Source: Cellulomonas denverensis
GTDB taxonomy: Bacteria > Actinomycetota > Actinomycetes > Actinomycetales > Cellulomonadaceae
Direction: 5' to 3'
NCBI RefSeq assembly: GCF_012396125.1
Contig: NZ_JAAXOX010000007.1
Location: 79,459-143,458, forward strand
DNA: 64,000 nucleotides
The position numbers were made by a program, and so were the translations under genes. Within the stretch, counting starts at the first letter, position 1. Every line of letters starts with the position of its first letter. Under the pieces are notes generated by a model. It was not told where the DNA came from and made no database searches. It worked only from the letters and a program-made list of their open reading frames with translations. Below are positions 26,449 through 36,122 of the stretch, one piece after another.

Positions 26449-28074
26449 ATGGTGCCGGAAGCGCTGCGCGACCCCGAGACCGACCCGCTGGCCACCCTGG
26501 TCCTGGAACCGGAGCTGGTGGCCGACCTGGTACGCCGGGCCCGGGCGACCGGCCCGCACGCCACCCATCACGCACCGTGGACCGGTGCGCCGCTGGCCAC
26601 CCTGCCGCAGAGCACCCCGGAGGACCTGGCCGCTGCTGCCCGGACCGCCCGGGCGGCGCAGCGGCGCTGGGCGGTCACCGGGCACCGGGAGCGGGCCGCC
26701 CTGCTGCGCCGGACCGCCCAGCTGGTGCTGGCCCGGCAGTCGGATGTGCTGGACCTGATCCAGCTGGAGAACGGCAAGGCACGGGCCGCGGCGCTGGAGG
26801 AGGTCGCCGACGTGGTGCTGGGCGCCCGGTTCCTGGCCGGTCACGCCGGGCGGGTGCTGGCCGAGCAGCGCCGGCCCGGGCTGCTCGGTCCGCTGACCAG
26901 CGTCCGGGTGGCCCGCGACCCGGCCGGGGTGGTGGCGGTGGTCGCACCGTGGAACTACCCGCTGAGCCTGACCCTCGGCGACGTGCTGCCGGCCCTGGCC
27001 GCCGGGAACGCGGTGCTGCTGCGACCGGACCCGCAGACCCCGCTGACCGCGCTGTGGGCGGCCGAGCTGCTGGCCGACGCCGGGTTCCCGGACGATCTGG
27101 TGCAGGTGGTGCTCGGCGACGGACCCACGGTGGGGGACCGGTTGATCGACCACGCCGACCACCTGCTGTTCACCGGGTCCACCGCCACCGGCCGGCTGGT
27201 CGCCGCCCGGGCCGGCGGTGAGCTGGTGCCCAGCACCCTGGAGCTCGGCGGCAAGAACGCGCTCTACGTGGCCGGTGACGCCGACCCGGACCTGGCCGCC
27301 GAGGGGGCGGTGCGGGCCTGCTTCGGCGGCACCGGGCAGCTGTGCATGTCGGTGGAACGGCTGTACGTGCACCGGGACGTCGCGGCGGCGTTCAGCACCG
27401 CGTTCCGGCGCCGGGTGCGGGCGCTGCGGCTCGGCACCGGGCTGGACTACGGCTACGACCTGGGCTCGCTGACCGGGCCGGAGCAACTGGCCCGGGTGGT
27501 CGAACACGTCGAGGACGCGCTGTCCGGCGGGGCCCGGCTGCTCACCGGCGGGGCGCAGCGCCCGGAGATCGGGCCGTACGTCTACGAACCGACCGTGCTC
27601 ACCGACGTCGGCCCGCACGCCCGGATGTTCGCCGAGGAGACCTTCGGGCCGGTGGTCGCCCTCGGCGAGGTGCGCTCCGACGACGAGGCGGTCGCCGCGA
27701 TGAACGACACCCGGTACGGCCTGCACGCGGCGGTCTGGTCCGGGTCGGTGCGCCGCGGCCGGGCGGTGGCGGACCGGCTGCGGGTCGGGTCGGTGGACGC
27801 GAACGAGGGTTACCAGGCGTCCTGGGGCTCCTGGGCGGCGCCCCAGGGCGGCCGGGCGGACTCCGGCTGGGGCGCCCGGCACGGGGCCGAAGGGCTGCTC
27901 GCGCTGACCCGCAGCCGCACGGTGGCGGTGCAGCGCGGGGTGCACGCCGGCCTGGGTCCCGGGCGGCTGCTGTCCGGGCCGCCGGAGCACTGGGCCCCGC
28001 TGCTGCTGTCCGGGCTGCGGCTGCTCAGTGGTGTCCGGCCGGGGCGGGGACCGCGGCCTCCGGCGGCGGGATGA
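26449..28074 (+). CDS. Aldehyde dehydrogenase (succinate-semialdehyde dehydrogenase type)
   Basis: A 541-residue NAD(P)-dependent aldehyde dehydrogenase. It shows VVAPWNYPLSLTLGDVLPAL, the general-base motif LELGGKN and the nucleophile Cys in GGTGQLCMSVERLYVH, then EETFGPVVAL and the C-terminal NEGYQASWGSWAAPQGG found in actinobacterial GabD2-like enzymes. Succinate semialdehyde is the likely but unproven substrate. TAGCCT (26436-26441) lies seven bases before the ATG, so it is probably leaderless. A C-terminal extension of about 35 residues overlaps the convergent GGDEF gene by 50 bases. Confidence 0.9.
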   Translation: MVPEALRDPETDPLATLVLEPELVADLVRRARATGPHATHHAPWTGAPLATLPQSTPEDLAAAARTARAAQRRWAVTGHRERAALLRRTAQLVLARQSDVLDLIQLENGKARAAALEEVADVVLGARFLAGHAGRVLAEQRRPGLLGPLTSVRVARDPAGVVAVVAPWNYPLSLTLGDVLPALAAGNAVLLRPDPQTPLTALWAAELLADAGFPDDLVQVVLGDGPTVGDRLIDHADHLLFTGSTATGRLVAARAGGELVPSTLELGGKNALYVAGDADPDLAAEGAVRACFGGTGQLCMSVERLYVHRDVAAAFSTAFRRRVRALRLGTGLDYGYDLGSLTGPEQLARVVEHVEDALSGGARLLTGGAQRPEIGPYVYEPTVLTDVGPHARMFAEETFGPVVALGEVRSDDEAVAAMNDTRYGLHAAVWSGSVRRGRAVADRLRVGSVDANEGYQASWGSWAAPQGGRADSGWGARHGAEGLLALTRSRTVAVQRGVHAGLGPGRLLSGPPEHWAPLLLSGLRLLSGVRPGRGPRPPAAG

Positions 28075-29713
28075 ACGCCACCTGGTTGCGGCCCCGGCGC
28101 TTGGCCTCGTAGAGGGCGGCATCGGCCCGGGCGGCCAGGGTCGCCGGGTCGTCGTCCGGGCCGGCGGTCACCCCACCCATGCTCATCGTCACCCGCAGGC
28201 CGGCGGACAGGTCCTCCCACGGGTGGGCGGCCACCATGATCCGGATCCGCTCGCAGGCGGCCAGCGCGTCGGCCGGCGGGCACTGCCGCAGCACCAGCAC
28301 GAACTCCTCGCCGCCGACCCGGGCCACCACGTCGCCCAGGCGCAGGCAGGCGGTCATGATCTGGCCGACCCGGCGCAGCACCTCGTCGCCGACCGGGTGC
28401 GAGTGCTGGTCGTTCACCGACTTGAACAGGTCGAGGTCGGCCACCACATAGGCCAGATCCGGTTCGCCGTGCCGGCCGTGCAGCACCGCGTCCAGCCCGC
28501 GCCGGTTCAGCAGGCCGGTCAGCGGGTCGTGGGCGGCGTCGTGGGCCAGCGACCGGTTCAGCGCGGCCAGCTCGGCGGCGTGCTGGCGGGTCTGGTCGTG
28601 CGCCTGGCGCACCCGGTCCACGTCGAGCTGGGCGTTCACCAGGATGCCGCGGCGCTCGGCGGCCTGGTCGCGCTGCTCCATCACCGCCTCGTGGTACTGC
28701 CGGTGGGTGTCCAGCGCCTGCGCCAGGTCACCGGCGTCCTCGTACACCGCCACCAGCTCGTGCAGCACATCGGCGCGCTCCATCGGGCGCGAGCCCTCGG
28801 ACAGCACCAGGGCGGAGGTCAGCGTGACCTTCGCGGCGGACAGGTCGCCGAGCAGCCGGTGCAGCCGGCCGAGCGCGGCGTGGTACCGGATGGTCAGGTA
28901 CCGGGCGGAGACCTGGGGCAGGGCGAGCGCGCACCGGTCCAGCACCTCACGCGCGGAGGCCAGGTCGCCGTGGGCCATCTGCGCCCGGGCCAGCCGGACC
29001 TGGGCCTCGGCGACCAACCGGGCGTTGCCGGCCGAGGCACCGACGCCGACCGCGGTCAGCCCGACCGTCACGCCCTGTTCGGCGTAGTGCACCGCCCGCT
29101 CGGCCAGCATCCGGGAGCTGGCCGGGTCGGTGACCGACAGCGTCTCGGCATCGTCGGTGGTCAGCTTGGCCAGGCCGGACAGGGTGGCGCAGGTGCCGTC
29201 CGGGCGGTCCACCCGCGGCCAGATCGTCATCGCCTCGGTCAGCAGCTCGTAGGCCTTCTCCGGGAACCGGCCCATCGAGATGTAGGTGTCCGCCAGGTTG
29301 TTCAGCGCGGCGGCGAGCCCTTCCAGGTCGCCGAGTTCGCGCCGGATCGCCAGCGAGCGTTCCAGCAGCTCCAGGGCGGACAGGTTGTCGCCGAAGCCGT
29401 TGTAGACCGCGGCCAGCCCCTGCAGCACCCGGCCCTCCCAGACCCGGTCCTGCAGCCCGGTCGCCAGTTCCAGCGCGCGCTCCATCGCCCCGAGGGCCAG
29501 CGCATCGTCGGACAGCAGGTGCCGGGCCCAGCCGGACAGGTACTCCAGCTCGATCTCCACCGCGACCAGGCCGTCGGCCCGCGCGCGCTCCAGCAGGCCG
29601 GGGACCAGCGCCACGCACAGGGCCGGCGCCGAGTCGCAGAGCGCGTCCACCTGCGCCAACTCGTGTCGCCAGTCCAACGGGTCGGCATCGCGCACCGCCC
29701 GGACAGTCGTCAT
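28025..29713 (-). CDS. TPR-repeat diguanylate cyclase (GGDEF)
   Basis: A 562-residue protein. Residues about 20-370 are helical tetratricopeptide-like repeats (ALNNLADTYISMGRFPEKAY, AVYEDAGDLAQALDTHRQYH), then a coiled linker and a GGDEF domain (about 395-550) with DPLTGLLNRRGL, VVADLDLFKSVNDQHSHPVG and the active loop VGGEEFVLVL near residue 466. GGEEF is a catalytically competent variant, so it probably makes cyclic di-GMP in the cytoplasm. No EAL domain is present. A consensus -10 GATAAT (complement of 29720-29725) ends six bases before the ATG, so the transcript is leaderless. Confidence 0.93.
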   Translation of the reverse strand: MTTVRAVRDADPLDWRHELAQVDALCDSAPALCVALVPGLLERARADGLVAVEIELEYLSGWARHLLSDDALALGAMERALELATGLQDRVWEGRVLQGLAAVYNGFGDNLSALELLERSLAIRRELGDLEGLAAALNNLADTYISMGRFPEKAYELLTEAMTIWPRVDRPDGTCATLSGLAKLTTDDAETLSVTDPASSRMLAERAVHYAEQGVTVGLTAVGVGASAGNARLVAEAQVRLARAQMAHGDLASAREVLDRCALALPQVSARYLTIRYHAALGRLHRLLGDLSAAKVTLTSALVLSEGSRPMERADVLHELVAVYEDAGDLAQALDTHRQYHEAVMEQRDQAAERRGILVNAQLDVDRVRQAHDQTRQHAAELAALNRSLAHDAAHDPLTGLLNRRGLDAVLHGRHGEPDLAYVVADLDLFKSVNDQHSHPVGDEVLRRVGQIMTACLRLGDVVARVGGEEFVLVLRQCPPADALAACERIRIMVAAHPWEDLSAGLRVTMSMGGVTAGPDDDPATLAARADAALYEAKRRGRNQVAFIPPPEAAVPAPAGHH

Positions 29714-29855
29714 GCTCGGATTATCGGCCCGGCTCCGGGCGACCCGCAGGCATCAAAAGGGTGAAGCGACCCTGACGCGCCGGAAAACCTCGGCGAAGCG
29801 GACATCGCAAGCGCTTCCGCGCCCGCATCCTCACCCGAACGGCCCCGGACACGAC

Positions 29856-29886
29856 GGAGCCCGCCGCACCGGGTGCGACGGGCTCC
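29856..29886 (-). terminator. Terminator of the pta-ackA operon
   Basis: A 14-bp stem with one mismatch (29856-29869 and 29873-29886) begins 10 bases beyond the ackA stop. Confidence 0.7.
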
Positions 29887-29896
29887 GGCGGACGGC

Positions 29897-31081
29897 TCAG
29901 ATCGTGGCGACCGCCTGGCGGGCGATCTCCAGCTCCTCGTTGGTCGGGTACACCACCACGGTCACCGGCGAGTCGTCGGTGGAGATGATCGTGGGCTCCT
30001 TCTTCCGGCCCTCGTTGCGGGCCAGGTCGAGCTGGATGCCCAGGCCCTCCAGGCCCCGCAGGGCGCCGGCGCGGACGATGTCGTCGTTCTCCCCGATGCC
30101 GGCGGTGAAGGCGATCACGTCCACCCGGCCAAGCTGGGCGTAGTAGTTGCCGACGTAGCCCTTGATCCGGTGGTAGTACACGTCCAGCGCGGTCCGGACG
30201 TTCTCGTCACCGGCGGCCGCCGCGTCGTGCACGTCGCGCATGTCGGTGTAGCCGGACAGGCCCAGCATCCCGGACTTGCGGTTCAGCAGCTCGTCCAGCT
30301 GGTCGATGGTGTAGCCGCCCTGGCGCGCCAGGTGGAACAGCACCGCCGGGTCGATGTCCCCGGAGCGGGTGCCCATCACCAGGCCCTCCAGCGGGGTCAG
30401 GCCCATCGAGGTGTCGATGCACCGGCCGCCCTGCACCGCGGAGGCCGAGGCCCCGTTGCCCAGGTGCAGCACGATGGTGTTGGTCGACGCCAGGTCCCGG
30501 CCCAGCCAGCCGGCCACCTCGCGGGAGACGAACAGGTGCGAGGTGCCGTGCGCGCCGTAGCGGCGGATCTTGTAGTCGGCCGCGATCTGGCGGTCGATGG
30601 CGTAGGTGTACGCCGCCGGCGGCATGGTGCGGTGGAAGGCGGTGTCGAAGACCGCCACGTGCGGGGTGTCCGGGAACGCGGCCCGGGCGGCGCGGACCCC
30701 GGCGGCGTTGGCCGGGTTGTGCAGCGGCGCCAGCGGGGACAGCTCCTCGATCTGGGCCAGCACCTCGTCGGTGACCAGCGCCGGTCCGTCGAAGACGTCA
30801 CCACCCTGCACGATCCGGTGCCCGACCGCGGCCAGCTCGGCCTCGTCGATCGCCGGGCCGTGCTGGGCGAAGGTGTCCAGCACCAGGCGCATGCCGACCT
30901 CGTGGTCCGGGATCGGCTGCTCCAGCTCGGTCTTGCCGTCCGGGCCCTCGTGCTTGAGCTTGCCGACCTCCAGGCCGATCCGCTCGACGATGCCGGAGGC
31001 CAGGGCGTCCCCGGACTGGACGTCGACCAGCTGGTACTTGATCGACGAGGAACCGGAGTTGATGACGAGGACGTTGTTCAC
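29897..31081 (-). CDS. ackA: Acetate kinase
   Basis: It converts acetyl phosphate and ADP to acetate and ATP. The 394 residues begin MNNVLVINSGSSSIKYQL (phosphate-1 motif) and carry FDTAFHRTMP, GAHGTSHLFVSREVA, LGNGASASAVQGGRCIDTSM and FTAGIGENDD, all conserved in acetokinases. The GTG start at 31081 overlaps the pta stop by four bases (GTGA), so pta and ackA are translationally coupled. With pta and xfp it completes a route from phosphoketolase-derived acetyl phosphate to acetate and ATP. Confidence 0.97.
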   Translation of the reverse strand: MNNVLVINSGSSSIKYQLVDVQSGDALASGIVERIGLEVGKLKHEGPDGKTELEQPIPDHEVGMRLVLDTFAQHGPAIDEAELAAVGHRIVQGGDVFDGPALVTDEVLAQIEELSPLAPLHNPANAAGVRAARAAFPDTPHVAVFDTAFHRTMPPAAYTYAIDRQIAADYKIRRYGAHGTSHLFVSREVAGWLGRDLASTNTIVLHLGNGASASAVQGGRCIDTSMGLTPLEGLVMGTRSGDIDPAVLFHLARQGGYTIDQLDELLNRKSGMLGLSGYTDMRDVHDAAAAGDENVRTALDVYYHRIKGYVGNYYAQLGRVDVIAFTAGIGENDDIVRAGALRGLEGLGIQLDLARNEGRKKEPTIISTDDSPVTVVVYPTNEELEIARQAVATI

Positions 31082-33159
31082 TTCGTGCCTTCCGAGGTCG
31101 AGCCCAGCGCCTGGGCCTGGATCGCCGTGATGGCGACCGTGTTGACGATGTCCTGCACCAGGGCGCCCCGGGACAGGTCGTTGACCGGCTTGCGCAGGCC
31201 CTGCAGCACCGGGCCGACGGCCACGGCGCCGGCGGAACGCTGCACGGCCTTGTAGGTGTTGTTCCCGGTGTTCAGGTCCGGGAAGATGAAGACGGTCGCC
31301 CGGCCGGCCACCGCGGAGTCCGGCAGCTTGGTCTGGGCCACCGAGGCGTCCACGGCGGCGTCGTACTGGATCGGGCCCTCGACGTTGAGGTCGGGGCGGC
31401 GCTCGCGGACCAGCTCGGTGGCGGCCCGGACCTTGTCCACGTCCGCGCCGGAGCCGGACTCGCCGGTGGAGTAGGACAGCATGGCGATCCGGGGCTCGAT
31501 GCCGAACTGGGCCGCGGTCTGCGCGGAGCTGATTGCGATGTCGGCCAGCTGCTCGGCGGTCGGGTCGGGGTTGACCGCGCAGTCGCCGTAGACCAGCACC
31601 CGGTCCTCCAGGCACATCAGGAACACGCTGGACACCACGGAGACGCCGGGCACGGTCTTGATGATCTCGAAGGACGGCTTGATGGTGTGCGCGGTGGTGT
31701 GCGCGGCACCGGAGACCATGCCGTCGGCCAGGCCGAGCTGGACCATCATCGTGCCGAAGTAGCTGACCGAGGACACGATCTCCCGGGCCCGCTCGACGGT
31801 CATGCCCTTGTGCTTGCGCATCTCGGTGTACTCGGCGGCGAACCGCTCCAGCAGCTCGCCGGACTTCGGGTTCAGCACGGTCGCGTCGGCCAGGTTCAGG
31901 CCCAGCTCGGTGGCGCGGGTCCGGATCGCGGTCTCGTCGCCCAGGATGGTCAGGTCGGCGACCTCGCGCTGCAGCAGGGTGGAGGCGGCGCGCAGGATCC
32001 GGTCGTCGTTGCCCTCCGGCAGCACGATGTGCTTGCGGTCCGAGCGGGCCCGGTCCAGCAGCTCGTACTCGAACATCAGCGGGGTGACGACCTCGGGGGA
32101 CCCGACCTCCAGCGCGGCCAGCGCCTCCTCCGCGTCGGTGTACTTCTCGAACAGCGCCAGCGCGGTGTCCACCTTGCGCTGGGAATCCGCCGACAGCCGG
32201 CCGCGGGTGCTCGCCGCGGCGTTGGCCGACCGGAAGGTGCCCGCCTCGGTGCGGATGATCGGCAGCTTGGAGCCCATGCCCGCGATGAGCCGCTCGACGA
32301 TCGGCGCCGGGGCGAACCCGCCGTTGAGGATGATGCCGGACAGCGAGGGGAAACCGTCCGCCCGGTGCGCGGTCAGCAGGCCCAGCAGGATGTCGGCCCG
32401 GTCGCCGGGGGTGATCACCACGACCCCGTCCGAGATCCGCTCCAGCAGGTGCTCCATCGACATCGCGCCGACCAGCACCTCGGTGGACTCCCGGGACAGC
32501 AGCTCCGGGTCACCGCTGACCAGGGTGCCCTCCACCGAGTCCATCAGCTGACGCACGGTCGGGGCGACCAGGAACGGGTCCTCCGGCAGCGCCCAGGCCC
32601 GGGTCAGGTCGGACAGCCCGGCGCGCACCGCGTCGACCGCCTCCGGGTCGCAGCGGTTGGCGACCACGGCCACCACCTGGGCGTGCGCGGCCTCCAGCTC
32701 GGTCAGCGAGGCGGCGGCGACCTGGCGGACCTCCTCCGGGGTGCGGCCCTGGCCCTTGACGCACAGCAGCACCGGTGCGCCCAGGTTCGCGGCGATCCGG
32801 CCGTTGAACGCCAGCTCGGCCGGGCCGGCGATGTCGGTGTAGTCCGAGCCGACGATCACGACCACGTCGCACTGCCGGGCGACCGCGTGGTAGCGCTGCA
32901 CGATGGTGGCCAGCGCGGCCTCCGGGTCGGCGTGCACCTGCTCGTAGGTGGTGCCGATGCAGTCGTCGTAGCTGAGGTCGACCCCGTCGTGGGCCAGCAG
33001 CAGTTCCAGCACGTAGTCGGAGTTGCCGGTCGAACGCGCGATCGGCCGGAACACCCCGACCCTCTGCACGGTGCGGGTGAGCAGGTCGACCAGGCCGAGG
33101 GCGACCGTCGACTTGCCGGTGTCACCCTCCGGGGACGTCACGTAGATGCTGCGGGCCAC
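31078..33159 (-). CDS. pta: Phosphate acetyltransferase, long form with regulatory N-terminus
   Basis: It interconverts acetyl-CoA and acetyl phosphate. The 693 residues contain an N-terminal dethiobiotin-synthase-like P-loop domain (SPEGDTGKSTVALGLVDLL, residues about 9-28), a DRTGG domain (about 225-330) and a C-terminal PTA/PTB domain (about 370-690) with VVSSVFLMCLEDRVLVYGDC, LSYSTGESGSG and VFIFPDLNTGNNTYKAVQR. This three-domain form is typical of actinobacteria and enterobacteria, where the N-terminal part is regulatory. It starts with GTG behind a GAGGAAGAAG ribosome site. Confidence 0.97.
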   Translation of the reverse strand: MARSIYVTSPEGDTGKSTVALGLVDLLTRTVQRVGVFRPIARSTGNSDYVLELLLAHDGVDLSYDDCIGTTYEQVHADPEAALATIVQRYHAVARQCDVVVIVGSDYTDIAGPAELAFNGRIAANLGAPVLLCVKGQGRTPEEVRQVAAASLTELEAAHAQVVAVVANRCDPEAVDAVRAGLSDLTRAWALPEDPFLVAPTVRQLMDSVEGTLVSGDPELLSRESTEVLVGAMSMEHLLERISDGVVVITPGDRADILLGLLTAHRADGFPSLSGIILNGGFAPAPIVERLIAGMGSKLPIIRTEAGTFRSANAAASTRGRLSADSQRKVDTALALFEKYTDAEEALAALEVGSPEVVTPLMFEYELLDRARSDRKHIVLPEGNDDRILRAASTLLQREVADLTILGDETAIRTRATELGLNLADATVLNPKSGELLERFAAEYTEMRKHKGMTVERAREIVSSVSYFGTMMVQLGLADGMVSGAAHTTAHTIKPSFEIIKTVPGVSVVSSVFLMCLEDRVLVYGDCAVNPDPTAEQLADIAISSAQTAAQFGIEPRIAMLSYSTGESGSGADVDKVRAATELVRERRPDLNVEGPIQYDAAVDASVAQTKLPDSAVAGRATVFIFPDLNTGNNTYKAVQRSAGAVAVGPVLQGLRKPVNDLSRGALVQDIVNTVAITAIQAQALGSTSEGTK

Positions 33160-33337
33160 GGGTGGGGCTTCTTCCTCTTCGCCGATCCGGGGGTCGCCCC
33201 GGTTGGATAGATGATGGGATGAATTCTGCCGGACTGCCGGTGCCCGCCGCGATGCCCTGAGTGGTGGCGGTGGTCACCTCCCCGGCACAGTCACCCCTCC
33301 GAGGGGCGGCACCGTGTGACCTTGGTCCCGGAAAACG

Positions 33338-33373
33338 GGCGATGGCCCGCACCGGGTGGTGCGGGCCATCGCC
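33338..33373 (-). terminator. Intrinsic terminator of xfp
   Basis: A perfect 16-bp stem (33338-33353 and 33358-33373) with a 4-nt loop. On the minus strand it is followed by CGTTTTC, a short U-run. Confidence 0.9.
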
Positions 33374-33379
33374 TCGGGA

Positions 33380-35863
33380 TCACTCGTTGTCACCGCCGGT
33401 GTCCGCGGTGTTCTGCTGCGGGCCACCGACCTCGGTGCCGGTCTCGCCGGCATCCGGCCAGACCCAGTTGCGCACCTCCGGCAGGTCCTCGCCGTGCGCC
33501 CGGGTGTACTCCCGGGCCCGCAGCCGGGCGTCCACCATCTGCTGGCGCAGCCCGGCGTACTTCGACCCGAGCGACGGCACCTGGTCGATCACGTCGATCA
33601 CCAGGTGGAACCGGTCCAGGTCGTTCAGCATCACCATGTCGAAGGGCGTGGTCGTGGTGCCCTCCTCCTTGTACCCGCGCACGTGCAGGTTCTTGTGCCC
33701 CTTGCGGCGGTAGGTCAGGCGGTGGATCAGCCACGGGTAGCCGTGGTAGGCGAACACGATCGGCTTGTCCGTGGTGAACAGGGTGTTGAACTCCCGGTCG
33801 GACAGGCCGTGCGGGTGCTCCCGCTCGTCCTGCAACCGCATCAGGTCCACCACGTTGACCACGCGGACCTTCAGCCCCGGCAGCTCCCGGCGCAGGATGT
33901 CGGCCGCGGCCAGCACCTCCAGCGTCGGGACGTCACCGGCGCAGCCGAGCACCACGTCCGGGTCCTCGCCGTCCACCTCGGTGCCCGCCCAATCCCAGAT
34001 GCCCAGGCCCCGGGTGCAGTGCGCCACCGCCTCGTCCATCGTGAGGAAGTTCGGCGCCGGCTGCTTGCCGGAGACCACCACGTTCACGTACTGCCGGGAC
34101 TTCAGGCAGTGGTGGTAGGTGGACAGCAGGGTGTTCGCGTCCGGCGGCAGGTACACCCGGACGATCTCGGCTTTCTTGTTCACCACGTGGTCGATGAAGC
34201 CGGGGTCCTGGTGGCTGAAGCCGTTGTGGTCCTGGCGCCAGACGTGGCTGGACAGCAGGTAGTTCAGGCTGGCGATCGGCCGGCGCCACGGGATGTGGTT
34301 GGTGACCTTCAGCCACTTGGCGTGCTGGTTGAACATCGAGTCGACGATGTGGATGAACGCCTCGTAGGAGGTGATCAGCCCGTGCCGCCCGGTGAGCAGG
34401 TAGCCCTCCAGCCAGCCCTGGCACTGGTGCTCGGACAGCATCTCCACCACCCGGCCGAACCGCGCCAGGTGATCGTCGATGTCGGTGGGCAGGTACTCCG
34501 CGTTCCACTGCTTGTCGGTGACGTCGAACACCGCCTGCAGCCGGTTGGACGCGGTCTCGTCCGGGCCGAAGATCCGGAAGTTGTCCGGGTTCCGGCGGAT
34601 CACCTCGGTCAGGTACTGGCCCAGCACCCGGGTCGCCTCGGAGATCGACCCGCCCGGCACCGGCACGTCGACCGCGAAGTCCCGGAAGTCCGGCAGCCGC
34701 AGGTCCTTGAGCAGCAGACCGCCGTTGGCGTGCGGGTTGTCGCTCATCCGCAGCTGTCCGGGGGGCGCCAGGGCGGTGATCTCCTCCTTGACGGCGCCGT
34801 TCTCGTCGAACAGCTCCTCCGGCCGGTAGGACTGCAGCCAGCCCTCCAGCACGTGCAGGTGCTCGTCGGTGTCCCGGGCCGAGGCCAGCGGCACCTGGTG
34901 CGAGCGCCAGGACGCCTCGACCTGCTTGCCGTCGATCACCGGCGGGCAGGTCCAGCCCTTCGGGGTCTTGAAGATGATCATCGGCCAGGCCGGACGGGAC
35001 TCGTCGCCCGCCGCCGCCCGCGCCTTGATCTCCGCGATCTCGTCCAGCACCTCGTCCAGGAGCTTGGCGAACCGGGTGTGCACCTCGAGGTGGTCCTCGC
35101 CGTCGAAGCCGCCGACGAACAGATGCGGGTTGTGGCCGTAGCCGCGCATCAGGTCGAGCAGCTCGTCCTCGGGGATGCGCGCCAGCACGGTCGGGTTGGC
35201 GATCTTGTACCCGTTCAGGTGCAGGATCGGCAGCACGACACCGTCCTTGGCCGGGTCGATGAACTTGTTCGAGTGCCAGGAGGTGGCCAGCGGGCCGGTC
35301 TCCGCCTCGCCGTCACCGACCACCGCGGCGACCAGCAGGTCCGGGTTGTCGAAGGCGGCGCCGTAGGCGTGCGACAGCGCGTAGCCCAGCTCACCGCCCT
35401 CGTGGATCGACCCCGGCGTCTCGGGGGCCACGTGGCTCGGGATGCCGCCCGGGAAGGAGAACTGCCGGAACAGCCGGCGCACGCCCTCGGTGTCGTGGGT
35501 GATGTCGGAGTAGACCTCGGAGTAGGTGCCGTCCAGATAGGCCGACGCCACCAGGCCCGGACCGCCGTGACCCGGACCGGTCAGGTACAGCGTGGACTGC
35601 TCGCGCTCGGCGATCACCCGGTTCAGGTGGGCGTACAGGAAGTTCAGGCCCGGCGTGGTGCCCCAGTGGCCCAGCAGCCGCGGCTTGACGTGATCCTTGG
35701 TCAGCGGTTCCCGCAGCAGCGGGTTCGCCAGCAGATAGATCTGGCCGACCGACAGGTAGTTCGCCGTGCGCCACCAGGCGTCGATGCGTCGGAGCGTCTC
35801 GTCCGAGACGGGCTGGCCGGAGCCGGTCCGCCAGGTGGCGAGCTGCGGCGTCGTCGTGCTCAT
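33380..35863 (-). CDS. xfp: Xylulose-5-phosphate/fructose-6-phosphate phosphoketolase
   Basis: A thiamine-diphosphate enzyme cleaving xylulose-5-P or fructose-6-P to acetyl phosphate and glyceraldehyde-3-P or erythrose-4-P. The 827-residue length is normal. Visible signatures include [62 protein letters not shown] and the C-terminal [17 protein letters not shown]. It lies upstream of and in the same direction as pta-ackA, but has its own terminator, so the three genes share a metabolic theme in two transcripts. A GGGGAGAGAG ribosome site supports the ATG at 35863. An 8-bp inverted repeat sits 76 bp upstream. Confidence 0.97.
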   Translation of the reverse strand: MSTTTPQLATWRTGSGQPVSDETLRRIDAWWRTANYLSVGQIYLLANPLLREPLTKDHVKPRLLGHWGTTPGLNFLYAHLNRVIAEREQSTLYLTGPGHGGPGLVASAYLDGTYSEVYSDITHDTEGVRRLFRQFSFPGGIPSHVAPETPGSIHEGGELGYALSHAYGAAFDNPDLLVAAVVGDGEAETGPLATSWHSNKFIDPAKDGVVLPILHLNGYKIANPTVLARIPEDELLDLMRGYGHNPHLFVGGFDGEDHLEVHTRFAKLLDEVLDEIAEIKARAAAGDESRPAWPMIIFKTPKGWTCPPVIDGKQVEASWRSHQVPLASARDTDEHLHVLEGWLQSYRPEELFDENGAVKEEITALAPPGQLRMSDNPHANGGLLLKDLRLPDFRDFAVDVPVPGGSISEATRVLGQYLTEVIRRNPDNFRIFGPDETASNRLQAVFDVTDKQWNAEYLPTDIDDHLARFGRVVEMLSEHQCQGWLEGYLLTGRHGLITSYEAFIHIVDSMFNQHAKWLKVTNHIPWRRPIASLNYLLSSHVWRQDHNGFSHQDPGFIDHVVNKKAEIVRVYLPPDANTLLSTYHHCLKSRQYVNVVVSGKQPAPNFLTMDEAVAHCTRGLGIWDWAGTEVDGEDPDVVLGCAGDVPTLEVLAAADILRRELPGLKVRVVNVVDLMRLQDEREHPHGLSDREFNTLFTTDKPIVFAYHGYPWLIHRLTYRRKGHKNLHVRGYKEEGTTTTPFDMVMLNDLDRFHLVIDVIDQVPSLGSKYAGLRQQMVDARLRAREYTRAHGEDLPEVRNWVWPDAGETGTEVGGPQQNTADTGGDNE

Positions 35864-35938
35864 GCTCTCTCCCCGTGTGTGGTGCGATGCACTGATCGTG
35901 CGGGCCCGGCGGGACCCTCGTGCCGGGCATCTTCAGCT

Positions 35939-35959
35939 TCGTGGCGAGTTGCGCCACGA
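35939..35959. promoter_or_regulatory. Inverted repeat upstream of xfp, candidate operator
   Basis: TCGTGGCG, five bases, CGCCACGA forms a perfect 8-bp palindrome 76 bases before the xfp start, in the xfp/SURF1 divergent gap. The binding protein is unknown. Confidence 0.4.
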
Positions 35960-36122
35960 GCCGGGACGTCCGACCCAGGCCGGCCCCAACCGCCTGAGGG
36001 CGATCCATCGCCATCAAACCGCATCTGACCTGGGCCTGCACCCGACCGGGTGAACGAGCGTGTGACCTGCGGGGTCGCCGGACGCTGATCGCACTTCCCG
36101 GCGCGGCGGGTACCGTGAGGTG

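Noticed and set aside
33356..36028. 890-codon open frame on the plus strand across xfp
   Set aside because: It is antisense to phosphoketolase and rich in H, V, Q and G without motifs.
36120..36122. GTG 36120 as the SURF1 start
   Set aside because: GTG 36123 keeps the six-base spacing from TACCGT seen for other leaderless genes; the difference is one residue and cannot be settled from sequence alone.
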